From: Amazonocrinis nigriterrae CENA67
GTDB lineage: Bacteria; Cyanobacteriota; Cyanobacteriia; Cyanobacteriales; Nostocaceae
Assembly: GCF_016056305.1 (NCBI RefSeq)
Contig: NZ_JAECZC010000013.1
Location: 63,341-127,340 of the forward strand
Direction of reading: 5' to 3'
DNA length: 64,000 bases
Under the pieces are notes generated by a model, which had not been told where the DNA came from, ran no database searches, and saw nothing but the letters and a program-made list of their open reading frames with translations. The position numbers and the translations under genes were made by a program. Shown piece by piece: positions 54,296 through 61,436 of the stretch (the stretch's first letter is position 1; each line of letters starts with the position of its first letter).

Positions 54296-55765
54296 TTATC
54301 GGTATCCCTTCCAAGGAGTCACTTCCAATTTACCGCTAGGCGTAAATACTACTTGGAAGTGAGCTAGAGGTTCTTTGTTGTTGGGAGCAGCTACAGTTGA
54401 ACCGTAAACTGCTTGAAACATTTTCGGTAGCGGTGTTTCTCGAAAATAGTCAAAGGCAGCTTGATTGAGTGGTTCGTAGTCCGCTATCACGCTATCTTTG
54501 TTGACTGCTACCCGATACAGCAAATCTTGGGTGAAGCTAGGAGTACCACTCCAGCTTTGGCGAATCGCACCATAAAGCTTTTGGTTTAAATCTTTAACTG
54601 TTTTTGGTTCAGTGATTTTGGAACCAATAACTTCAGGCGTCCTGGCATATCCTCGCCAAGGGCTAACTTGCAACACGCCTTGTTCATTAAAGACTACTTT
54701 AAATTGAGCAATTGGTTCATTAGCGATAGTAGGACGGACAGCCGGATTGTAAAGGAGATTGGGCAGAGGAGTTAAATCTATTCCTTCGTTTGCTTCTTTA
54801 TTTACCGCCTTATAACCAAAGATCGCACCATCCGCTGCTACACCCACACGATAGATTAAATCTTGTTTCAATCCTGAGCGATTAGCCCAAGCTGGATTAA
54901 TTTGATTATAAACTTGGCGATTTAAGGCACGCAGTTGAGATGGATCAGTAATTTCAGTAACTGTATTTTTTAAAAGTGCTTCTAAATCTGTAACTGCGGG
55001 TTTTGTGGCTGCTGTGGAAGTCGTAGTAGCTGTGGGAGTTATGATTGGAGTTGCAGCAGCGATCGGAGTTTGAGTCTCTGTAGACGTTGTTGTCGGTGGT
55101 GCAGAAGGATTACTGCTAGGTGTTGCAGAACTACTCACATCTTGTGGTTTCGGTTGGGGTGGACGCACCTCTGGAGGTGGAATCAAACTAAAGGCTACTG
55201 CTGCAACCGCTAAACTTGAAACTCCAATAGTCGCAGGTAATGCCTGCTTCAGCAAGACTCGATTACCACCGCCATAACGTTTTGCAACTGGTTGTAATTC
55301 CAGTGATAACTCTGGTAATGTTTGCGTGTCAGCGAAAAACTGATCCACAGCTTCCACTAAATCAAACAATTGCACTGTATTCAAATCAACTTGAATAGGC
55401 GATTTATTATAGTTGGGGTTGGACTCTAAATTATCTTGTGTGTTCTCAGAATGCACAATCAATCTATGTCGATTACTGTCAATTTTCTGAAATTCCACTA
55501 ACTCTGAGTCTTGGTTGTGCGCTTGTGGGTTCGGCACATTACTCAAAAATTCTTGAGCATATGCACTCACAGCCCTGACTAAACTTTCAAAAAATTCCCG
55601 CCCTCCTGCCAGGGGTTGGTTATGTCCAGATAAATGGCATTCTGCATTGACCAAAATTGACAATTCTGGGCGCAGTTCTTGAAAGTGTGCAGCCCTTGAA
55701 GCATCGCTTAAACCCTCTAAAAGCAGTGTACAGTTAGGAAGACTGTACTTACGTTGGATATTCAT
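54296..55765 (-). CDS. DUF4335 protein
   Basis: 489 residues. An N-terminal DUF4335 domain (about 1-175, MNIQRKYSLPNCTLLLEGL...) is followed by one membrane segment (TIGVSSLAVAAVAFSLI), a Pro/Thr/Ser linker, and two copies of a ~100-residue repeat, each with 'LNxQ(V/L)Y..I..(A/S)W' , DL(I/L)YRVxV and 'EPxAxFxVVF...VxPWxGY'. Start ATG overlaps the upstream DUF3038 gene by four bases, so they form an operon. Function unknown; the C-terminal pair is likely outside the membrane. Confidence 0.8.
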   Translation of the reverse strand: MNIQRKYSLPNCTLLLEGLSDASRAAHFQELRPELSILVNAECHLSGHNQPLAGGREFFESLVRAVSAYAQEFLSNVPNPQAHNQDSELVEFQKIDSNRHRLIVHSENTQDNLESNPNYNKSPIQVDLNTVQLFDLVEAVDQFFADTQTLPELSLELQPVAKRYGGGNRVLLKQALPATIGVSSLAVAAVAFSLIPPPEVRPPQPKPQDVSSSATPSSNPSAPPTTTSTETQTPIAAATPIITPTATTTSTAATKPAVTDLEALLKNTVTEITDPSQLRALNRQVYNQINPAWANRSGLKQDLIYRVGVAADGAIFGYKAVNKEANEGIDLTPLPNLLYNPAVRPTIANEPIAQFKVVFNEQGVLQVSPWRGYARTPEVIGSKITEPKTVKDLNQKLYGAIRQSWSGTPSFTQDLLYRVAVNKDSVIADYEPLNQAAFDYFRETPLPKMFQAVYGSTVAAPNNKEPLAHFQVVFTPSGKLEVTPWKGYR

Positions 55766-56388
55766 TCTACTTCACCGTCAAACAAACTAATCCAGAACCG
55801 CTGCATTCCAGCTGTGCCAGTACAAAATAATAATTGTGCCAACAAATTGATAGCTAGCTCATCTAATTTTTCATCAGTACCTAAAGCCAAAAGACCAGAA
55901 CGTCGGGCATTCATCCGGCTTTTAAAATGCGCTTTAAACCGCTCTAGATAATTAGATAGTCGCAAATTCTGCTCTAGTGGCAGCTGCTTTTCATTCATTT
56001 GCTGATATATCATAATCATCTGGCGGATAACAACTGTTAAACGCCGGGCTATGTAGCAAGCAATTACTACCAAAGCTTTAGCTTCCATGATGCTTAAAGG
56101 GCGGCGGATATGCGCTCTTCGCATGGGATTGGAGCTACGCATTCGCCACAAATTCACCCGATCCTTAATAATTTCTTTTAATTCCAGTTCTTCGGCAAAA
56201 GTCAAGATAGCTTCAGAACCACCAAGTTCTAAAGCTTCAATTGCCAGTAAAATGAGATCAATTTGCAACCTGGTTCTAGGGGGACATCCCTGTCCTGCGA
56301 TCGCAGGATCTGGTAAAGCGTCCAGCATCATTGGCTGTGATGGAGGGGTTGGACTGTTTAACGGCTTTATGCTCGCGGAGACATTCAT
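55762..56388 (-). CDS. DUF3038 protein
   Basis: 208 residues, soluble and helical, with a Pro-rich N-terminus and no signal peptide. Conserved stretches TRLQIDLILLAIEALELGGSEA, MRRAHIRRPLSIMEAKALVVIACYIARRL and LSNYLERFKAHFKSRMNARR fit the cyanobacterial DUF3038 family. Its stop overlaps the start of the DUF4335 gene (ATGA). This pairing is conserved in cyanobacteria to my knowledge, suggesting joint function, but none is established. Confidence 0.8.
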   Translation of the reverse strand: MNVSASIKPLNSPTPPSQPMMLDALPDPAIAGQGCPPRTRLQIDLILLAIEALELGGSEAILTFAEELELKEIIKDRVNLWRMRSSNPMRRAHIRRPLSIMEAKALVVIACYIARRLTVVIRQMIMIYQQMNEKQLPLEQNLRLSNYLERFKAHFKSRMNARRSGLLALGTDEKLDELAINLLAQLLFCTGTAGMQRFWISLFDGEVE

Positions 56389-56875
56389 TACTCTAAAATA
56401 CCTTGTACGCTTCCAATAGACTAGAAAAACTAGTACAACTAATTTAAGATTAAGTAGCCTAACAAGAATATTAGACTTGTGGCAGTAGCAGAACTACTTG
56501 ATATATACATTACTTACTTGTTCTACTTAAAGGTTTCCGTAGATTTAAAATTCAGGTTTTTAATCCATAAGTTTACCTCTATCTTGTAATTACCAGTCCA
56601 TCTTTAGCTTGGTGTAGATTCTCAGTATCGTCAATGGATTGTGAAACAGGAGCTTCGATCCCAAGCGTATGAGATCATGCGTATGACATTATAGTGTACG
56701 ATTTTTCAGGTATCGGGGTTTGGGAAGCAGGGGAGCAGGGGAGCAGGGGAGATGAGGAAGATGAGGGGGAGAATCACTAAACCAATTCCCCATTCCCAAT
56801 GTCCCAATGTCCCATTATCCATTGCCCAGTACCCATTCCCCAATGCCCCATTCCCAATTCCCAATTCCTAGCTTT
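56389..56875. other. Gap between DUF3038 and apt, partly repeats
   Basis: AT-rich unique sequence to about 56720, then GGGGAGCAGGGGAGCAGGGG (about 56733) and CCCCATTCCCAATGTCCC tandems running right up to the apt start. No gene. Confidence 0.55.
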
Positions 56876-57394
56876 ATGGATTTGAAGTCTTTAATTCGTG
56901 ACATTCCTGATTTTCCCAAACCTGGAATTTTATTTCGTGATATCACTACTCTACTGCGCGATCCAGACGGATTGCGCTATACTATTGACCTTTTTACACA
57001 AAAATGCATCGATGCTGAACTCCAGGCGGATTACGTTATAGGCATGGAGTCGCGGGGTTTTATTTTCGGTTCACTTCTAGCTTATAAATTAGAATCTGGT
57101 TTTATTCCTGTTCGTAAAAAAGGTAAGTTACCAGCAGCGGTTCACTCAATTGAATATGAATTAGAGTATGGTACTGACTGTTTAGAAGTTCATCAGGATG
57201 CTTTGCACCCAGGTAGCCGAGTCTTGATTGTAGACGATTTGATTGCCACAGGTGGGACAGCAAGTGCAACGGCAAAATTGGTACAACAAATTGGCTGTGA
57301 ATTAGTGGGTTTTGGGTTTATTATCGAGCTACGGGATTTACAAGGGCGTAAACATCTGCCAGATGTGCCCATTATCTCCCTCATAGAGTATTAG
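56876..57394 (+). CDS. apt: Adenine phosphoribosyltransferase
   Basis: 172 residues from ATG 56876 ([27 protein letters not shown]). The frame is open 23 codons upstream, but those encode repeat text ([19 protein letters not shown]) and should be excluded. PRPP-binding motif [24 protein letters not shown] and the flexible loop KKGKLPAA. It salvages adenine to AMP with PRPP. Followed by a long tandem repeat. Confidence 0.95.
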   Translation: MDLKSLIRDIPDFPKPGILFRDITTLLRDPDGLRYTIDLFTQKCIDAELQADYVIGMESRGFIFGSLLAYKLESGFIPVRKKGKLPAAVHSIEYELEYGTDCLEVHQDALHPGSRVLIVDDLIATGGTASATAKLVQQIGCELVGFGFIIELRDLQGRKHLPDVPIISLIEY

Positions 57395-57523
57395 TCATTA
57401 GTCATTAGTCATTGGTCATTAGTCATTAGTCATTAGTCAAGAGTTAAGAATTAATAACAACTGACAACTGACAACTGACAAAGGACAACTGACAAAGGAC
57501 AAAGGACAAAGGACAAAGAACAA
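57395..57523. repeat. CATTAGTCATTAGTCATTAG and ACAACTGACAAAGGACAAAGG tandems
   Basis: Seven or more ATTAGTC units then ACTGACA / AAGGACA units (the heptad family of 25630 and 50104) fill the whole apt-permease gap. Confidence 0.85.
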
Positions 57524-58564
57524 ATGACATCTACAAGAATTTCTTTGGAGACAAGTCGAGATTGGCTAATTAAACTAGTCACCAGTGAAACTTTTATTTA
57601 TGTGTTGAAACGGTTATCACAAGCACTATTGACCTTATTTTTGGCGTCAATATTATCGTCTTTCATCATGGATCTTGCCCCTGGAAATTTTCTGACTCAA
57701 CTACAACAAAATCCCAAAATTTCCAAGGAGCAAATTGATTCACTTACCCGGCAATTCGGATTGGATAAACCTTGGATAGTACAATATTTCCTATGGTTAT
57801 GGAATGTTGTTACCAAAGGAGATTTTGGCACTAGTTTTGCATATAATCGTTCTGTAGCATCTTTATTGTGGGAAAGAGTTCCAGCGACTTTGCTGATGGC
57901 GATAGCTTCGTTAATTGCCACTTGGACAATTGCCATACCTTTAGGAATTGTGGCAGCAATTAAACAAAATGATTCAGTCGGCAAGGTGTTACTAGTAATT
58001 AGTTACCTGGGGCAAGGATTCCCTAGTTTTATCACTGCCATAATATTATTATTTTTTGCCCAAATTACAACTCCTCTGTTTCCCGTGGGAGGTATGACTA
58101 GCATATATTATGCAGACCTTTCCCCGATTGGGAAAATTTTGGATGTTGGCTGGCACTTAATATTACCCACCATTGCATTGAGTATTACTAGTTTTGCTGG
58201 GTTACAGCGAATCACTCGCGGTGAATTGTTGGATGTTTTACGTCAAGATTATATTCAAACAGCGCGCGCCAAAGGACTCCCAGAAAACCGAGTTATCTAT
58301 GTTCACGCTCTGCGTAATGCTGTAAATCCTTTAATTACTCTATTGGGTTTTGAGTTAGCTGGTTTATTGGGCGGTGCTTTTATTACTGAACAATTCTTTA
58401 ACTGGCCAGGATTAGGCAGATTAACTTACCAGGCTCTGATTAATCAAGATGTACCTCTAGCTATGGCTAGTCTTGTGATGGGCGCGGTACTACTAATTAT
58501 TGGTAACTTGGTAGCAGATTTAATGTTGACAGTTGCCGACCCGCGCATTAGTCTCGACAAATAA
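57524..58564 (+). CDS. ABC transporter permease, peptide/nickel (DppB) type
   Basis: 346 residues, six membrane helices with an N-terminal FIYVLKRLSQALLTLFLASILSSFIMDLAPG that matches DppB/OppB proteins, LDKPWIVQYFLWLWNVVTKGDFGTSF, and the binding-protein-dependent EAA loop ELLDVLRQDYIQTARAKGLPENRVIYVHALRNAVNP. It transports oligopeptides or related solutes with a DppC-type partner, ATPases and a binding protein, none of which are adjacent. Substrate unknown. ATG after the repeat tract. Confidence 0.85.
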   Translation: MTSTRISLETSRDWLIKLVTSETFIYVLKRLSQALLTLFLASILSSFIMDLAPGNFLTQLQQNPKISKEQIDSLTRQFGLDKPWIVQYFLWLWNVVTKGDFGTSFAYNRSVASLLWERVPATLLMAIASLIATWTIAIPLGIVAAIKQNDSVGKVLLVISYLGQGFPSFITAIILLFFAQITTPLFPVGGMTSIYYADLSPIGKILDVGWHLILPTIALSITSFAGLQRITRGELLDVLRQDYIQTARAKGLPENRVIYVHALRNAVNPLITLLGFELAGLLGGAFITEQFFNWPGLGRLTYQALINQDVPLAMASLVMGAVLLIIGNLVADLMLTVADPRISLDK

Positions 58565-58575
58565 AAACTGATGAA

Positions 58576-58620
58576 CGCCAGTCGCCTCAAGTCGGGAAAC
58601 CCGCCCACGGCGCTGGCTCC
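58576..58620. repeat. Hairpin repeat ACGCCAGTCGCC...GGCGCTGGC
   Basis: CGCCAGTCGCC / GGCGCTGGC arms enclose CTCAAGTCGGGAAACCCGCC; a common cyanobacterial intergenic hairpin located 10 bases beyond the permease stop. Confidence 0.6.
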
Positions 58621-58777
58621 TGATGACAGATGACTGATGACTGTGGACAGAAAGTTAGAACAATTACAATGGTTTATTTTGTTATTTGGAAGTCCTAAGA
58701 GTTAATAGGTACAAAGTTAGGAGTTCGGAAGCAGAAGATAAAAGTCAAGAATTTTCTTCCTTATCTCCCCCATCTCC

Positions 58778-58901
58778 CAATACGGTTCGGATAAGCATTT
58801 TAAACTCATAATAGGGTTTGGGGAAAAGGTTACTGGGCTTGGGTTAAAAATTTTTCTTCCCCTTTTCCCTTTCCCCTTTCCCCTTTAACCGAACCGTATT
58901 G
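58778..58901. mobile_element. MITE-like element with 13-bp terminal inverted repeats
   Basis: CAATACGGTTCGG (58778-58790) and CCGAACCGTATTG (58889-58901) are perfect inverted repeats around about 98 bases of non-coding DNA that includes GGGGAAAAGG / CCCCTTTTCCC complementarity. No transposase inside. It lies just upstream of the next gene. Confidence 0.6.
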
Positions 58902-58935
58902 CCCCATCTCCTTATTTCCCCCTCTCCTCATCCCC

Positions 58936-59217
58936 ATGCTGTCCGAAGTTTATTACTTAGTGCGTTCAAAAACAGACGGCCGTTATCTGACAGCTCGTCC
59001 GAGTGCTGAGGCGTCAGGTTATTTATTGCTGTTTCGTGAAAACTTTGATGCTTTAAGCTATCTCAACACCCATGCCCCAGATGTGGCAAACCGTTTTGCT
59101 GTGGAATCTATTCCTGGCACACAGTTAGGCAGCTTACTCAAACGCTGGGGTTTTGGCGGTGTGGGTATTGTGAGTGACCCTTTGTTGCCCAAAGTCGAAT
59201 TTTTACAGCATAACTGA
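58936..59217 (+). CDS. Conserved cyanobacterial protein, function unknown
   Basis: 93 residues, soluble. VYYLVRSKTDGRYLTARP, ESGYLLLF-like and 'NRFAVESIPGTQLGSLLKRWGFGGVGIVSDPLLPKVEFL' are well formed and look conserved. I do not recognise a named family. The DNA just before the ATG is CTCCCC-type repeat, with no clear Shine-Dalgarno. Confidence 0.6.
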   Translation: MLSEVYYLVRSKTDGRYLTARPSAEASGYLLLFRENFDALSYLNTHAPDVANRFAVESIPGTQLGSLLKRWGFGGVGIVSDPLLPKVEFLQHN

Positions 59218-59303
59218 AGTTACCACAAAAGTGAGGTGGTGCGATCGCAAACAATTTCTTGTTCGGTTCACATTCTCCTGAAGTTTGTGTCAGCACTTCA
59301 AAG

Positions 59304-59531
59304 TTATGCTTGGTCATCTTTAAAGATCTCTTCCAATGTTAGCGGTTTGCCAGCTAACTCAGAAGCTAAATCTCTGAGTTTAAAAAGAGTCTCAAACTGT
59401 CCACGCTCAAGTTGTCCTTTTCTGGCAGATGACAAAGTTCTTTTATCTAACCCTGTCATATCCTTAGCTTTTTGAATGGATATGTTCTTGTCTTCTGTCC
59501 AGTAAGGGGAAAGGTCAACGTATTTCGGCAT
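59304..59531 (-). CDS. Small helix-turn-helix protein (XRE-like)
   Basis: 75 residues. An HTH (SIQKAKDMTGLDKRTLSSARKGQLERGQFETLFKLRDLASELAG) spans about 18-62, with the Cro/C1-type order of helices and a C-terminal LTLEEIF motif as in many cyanobacterial XRE regulators. It lies 108 bases downstream of a peroxiredoxin-like gene on the same strand, with an operator-like array between them. Could be a stand-alone repressor or an antitoxin; no toxin is adjacent. Confidence 0.6.
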   Translation of the reverse strand: MPKYVDLSPYWTEDKNISIQKAKDMTGLDKRTLSSARKGQLERGQFETLFKLRDLASELAGKPLTLEEIFKDDQA

Positions 59532-59550
59532 CTTGAGTTATTTTAGGTAT

Positions 59551-59623
59551 GTTGATGCGTCAAAGCTAGTAATGTTTTACAGATATCCTCTATAATACTA
59601 GCTTTAACGTATTGATATGTCAA
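59551..59623 (-). promoter_or_regulatory. Probable operator array upstream of the HTH gene
   Basis: AAAGCTAGTA (59562-59571) and its inverse TACTAGCTTT (59596-59605) flank 24 bases that contain the -10-like TATAAT (59591-59596). TTGATGCGTCAA (59552-59563) and TTGATATGTCAA (59612-59623), two TTGA-N4-TCAA dyads, flank the whole, 60 bases apart. Symmetry suggests repressor binding at the HTH promoter. Confidence 0.5.
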
Positions 59624-59639
59624 CACATTGATGTTAAAA

Positions 59640-60188
59640 TTAGCCATTCAGAAAATTGAATTGTTCTAACAATGTGTCAACACTAGCGTTGTGATCCAAG
59701 AAAGAAAATAAATGCCAGTAGCGAAGTCTTCCTTGTTGATCTAAGATAAACTGTGCTGGTAGAGGTGCGCCTAATGCTTGTCCTACTTGATAAGTACGAA
59801 ATACACGACAATTCGGATCACTCAGCAAAGGCATTTGTAAACCTAAATCTCTCACAACTACTTGACTCTGCTTTTCGTCAGTACTTGTAATCATCAAAAC
59901 TTCTATATCGCGATTTTTGAATTGTTCGTAGTTTTCATTCAAAGCTTTGATGTGAGGATAACAAAAGGGGCAATATTGCTTTTCAGTAAAAATCCTTGTA
60001 AAAGCCAGTAATATTGGTTGCTTACCTCTATAAGTGGATAATTTTACTAAAGTGCCGTTGGTAATATCTGGTAGTTCAAAATTTGGCGTACCTACTCCTA
60101 ATCTGAGTATATTTGTAGCTGGTACTGGGAGAAAATTATGGTAAAAACGCTTATTAATTAGACCACGAAAATCAGTTGAAGTCAGCAT
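59640..60188 (-). CDS. Peroxiredoxin-like/thioredoxin-fold protein
   Basis: 182 residues. AhpC/TSA-like redoxin fold: FELPDITNGTLVKLSTYRGKQPILLAFTRIF, then YCPFC (Cys73, Cys76) at the start of helix 1, STDEKQSQVVVRDLGLQMPLLSDPNCRVFRTYQV, and GAPLPAQFILDQQGRLRYWH. The CPFC disulfide motif resembles a thioredoxin or PrxQ-like pair rather than a classical peroxidase TxxC motif, so activity is likely thiol-disulfide or peroxide reduction but unproved. It precedes the HTH gene. Confidence 0.75.
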   Translation of the reverse strand: MLTSTDFRGLINKRFYHNFLPVPATNILRLGVGTPNFELPDITNGTLVKLSTYRGKQPILLAFTRIFTEKQYCPFCYPHIKALNENYEQFKNRDIEVLMITSTDEKQSQVVVRDLGLQMPLLSDPNCRVFRTYQVGQALGAPLPAQFILDQQGRLRYWHLFSFLDHNASVDTLLEQFNFLNG

Positions 60189-60497
60189 ATTTTATCCTTA
60201 ATTTTTATATTAATGACTGTTGATTTTTGACTGTAGAAATTTATAGGGTATTTTTGATTTGTCTGTTTTTCACTATTATTTAGATGAGACTATAAAACCA
60301 AAACCACAGATTAACACTTGAATTCACACTGATGTATATGTATCTGTGTTTATTTGTGTTTATCTGTGGTTCAGATTGATTTTGCCTTCTATTGGGAGAT
60401 GGGGAAGATGAGGGGGATGGAGGAGATGGGGAAGATAATTCTTAATTCCTCACTCTTAACTCCTAACTCCTCACTCTTAACTCCTAACTCTAATTCA
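60189..60497. repeat. Gap with TGTGTTTATCTGTGG and AACTCCTAACTCC repeats
   Basis: No gene. Units CTGTGTTTATTTGTGTTTATCTGTGG (about 60342) and then CTTAACTCCTAACTCCTCACTCTTAAC tandems (60430-60490) near the 2-Cys peroxiredoxin stop; HIP1 absent. Confidence 0.6.
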
Positions 60498-61109
60498 TTA
60501 GACAGCAGAGAAGTAGACTTTTGACTTCACTGGGTCGGGAACCATTGTTTGATCACCAGGTTGCCAACCAGCTGGGCAAACTTCATCAGGGTGTGATTGA
60601 ACGTACTGAATTGCTTGCAATGTCCGCAGGGTTTCATCGACGCTGCGACCAAAAGCCAGGTTGTTGATAGTGGCGTGCTGTATGATACCATCTTTGTCTA
60701 TGATGAATAGACCACGTAAGGCAATGCCTGCTCCTGGGTCTAGGACATTGTAAGCGGCGCTAATCTCTTTCTTGATGTCGGATACTAGAGGATAATTCAG
60801 GTCGCCGACGCCACCAGACTTGCGATCAGTTTGAATCCAAGCAAGGTGAGAGAATTCGCTGTCTACGGAAGCCCCAAGGATTTCCGTATTTAATTTCTTG
60901 AATTCTTCGTAGCGATCGCTAAACGCTGTGATTTCAGTGGGGCAAACAAAGGTAAAGTCTAGGGGGTAGAAAAATAGGACGACATACTTACCACGATAGT
61001 CGGAAAGTTTAATCGTCTTAAATTCCTGATCGACTACAGCTGTTGCTGTAAAATCGGGAGCTTGTTGACCAACGCGGAGGCTTCCTTCTGTTCCGTAAGT
61101 GAGGGACAT
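60498..61109 (-). CDS. 2-Cys peroxiredoxin
   Basis: 203 residues, typical 2-Cys type. Peroxidatic Cys56 in [10 protein letters not shown] and resolving Cys178 in EVCPAGW near the C-terminus, with the [13 protein letters not shown] loop and the C-terminal YFSAV helix that confers overoxidation sensitivity. It reduces H2O2 and organic peroxides using thioredoxin/NTRC-type electrons, a major peroxide defence of cyanobacteria and chloroplasts. ATG at 61109 with AGGAG about nine bases upstream. Confidence 0.93.
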   Translation of the reverse strand: MSLTYGTEGSLRVGQQAPDFTATAVVDQEFKTIKLSDYRGKYVVLFFYPLDFTFVCPTEITAFSDRYEEFKKLNTEILGASVDSEFSHLAWIQTDRKSGGVGDLNYPLVSDIKKEISAAYNVLDPGAGIALRGLFIIDKDGIIQHATINNLAFGRSVDETLRTLQAIQYVQSHPDEVCPAGWQPGDQTMVPDPVKSKVYFSAV

Positions 61110-61436
61110 TAACCTAATTCTCCTTTGACTTATATCCTTACTAATAGCGTTGGAGTTTGGGTCAGATAAAACTCACCCATCCACGCTGTCACCTTTTGGG
61201 TTACTCTTCGCTGCGGGTTCTCCTTCGGAATGCGAGAAACCCTTCTCTTGGGGAGATGCGATCGCGAACGGGGAATGCAGTTCCCTAGACCAGACTAGGC
61301 GGGCTAAACCTTCCTATCCAGCGAGAACGGCTCTACCCTACGGGTTCTCCGAAGGAGTACGCCGAACAGGGTTGTGTCACAGTTTAATTACGATCTGTTA
61401 CGACTATATCATAGTCATAACGATTTTGAGTAGCAA
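61110..61436. repeat. Dispersed repeat composite upstream of the debranching enzyme
   Basis: Contains GGGTTCTCCTTCGGAATGCG and CTACGGGTTCTCCGAAGGAG (about 61196 and 61336), which share the GGGTTCTCC...GGAG core, one GATGCGATCGCGAAC HIP1 site and several paired arms. The rest is AT-rich and likely holds the promoter of the debranching enzyme. No gene; a 99-codon frame here is a by-product. Confidence 0.6.
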
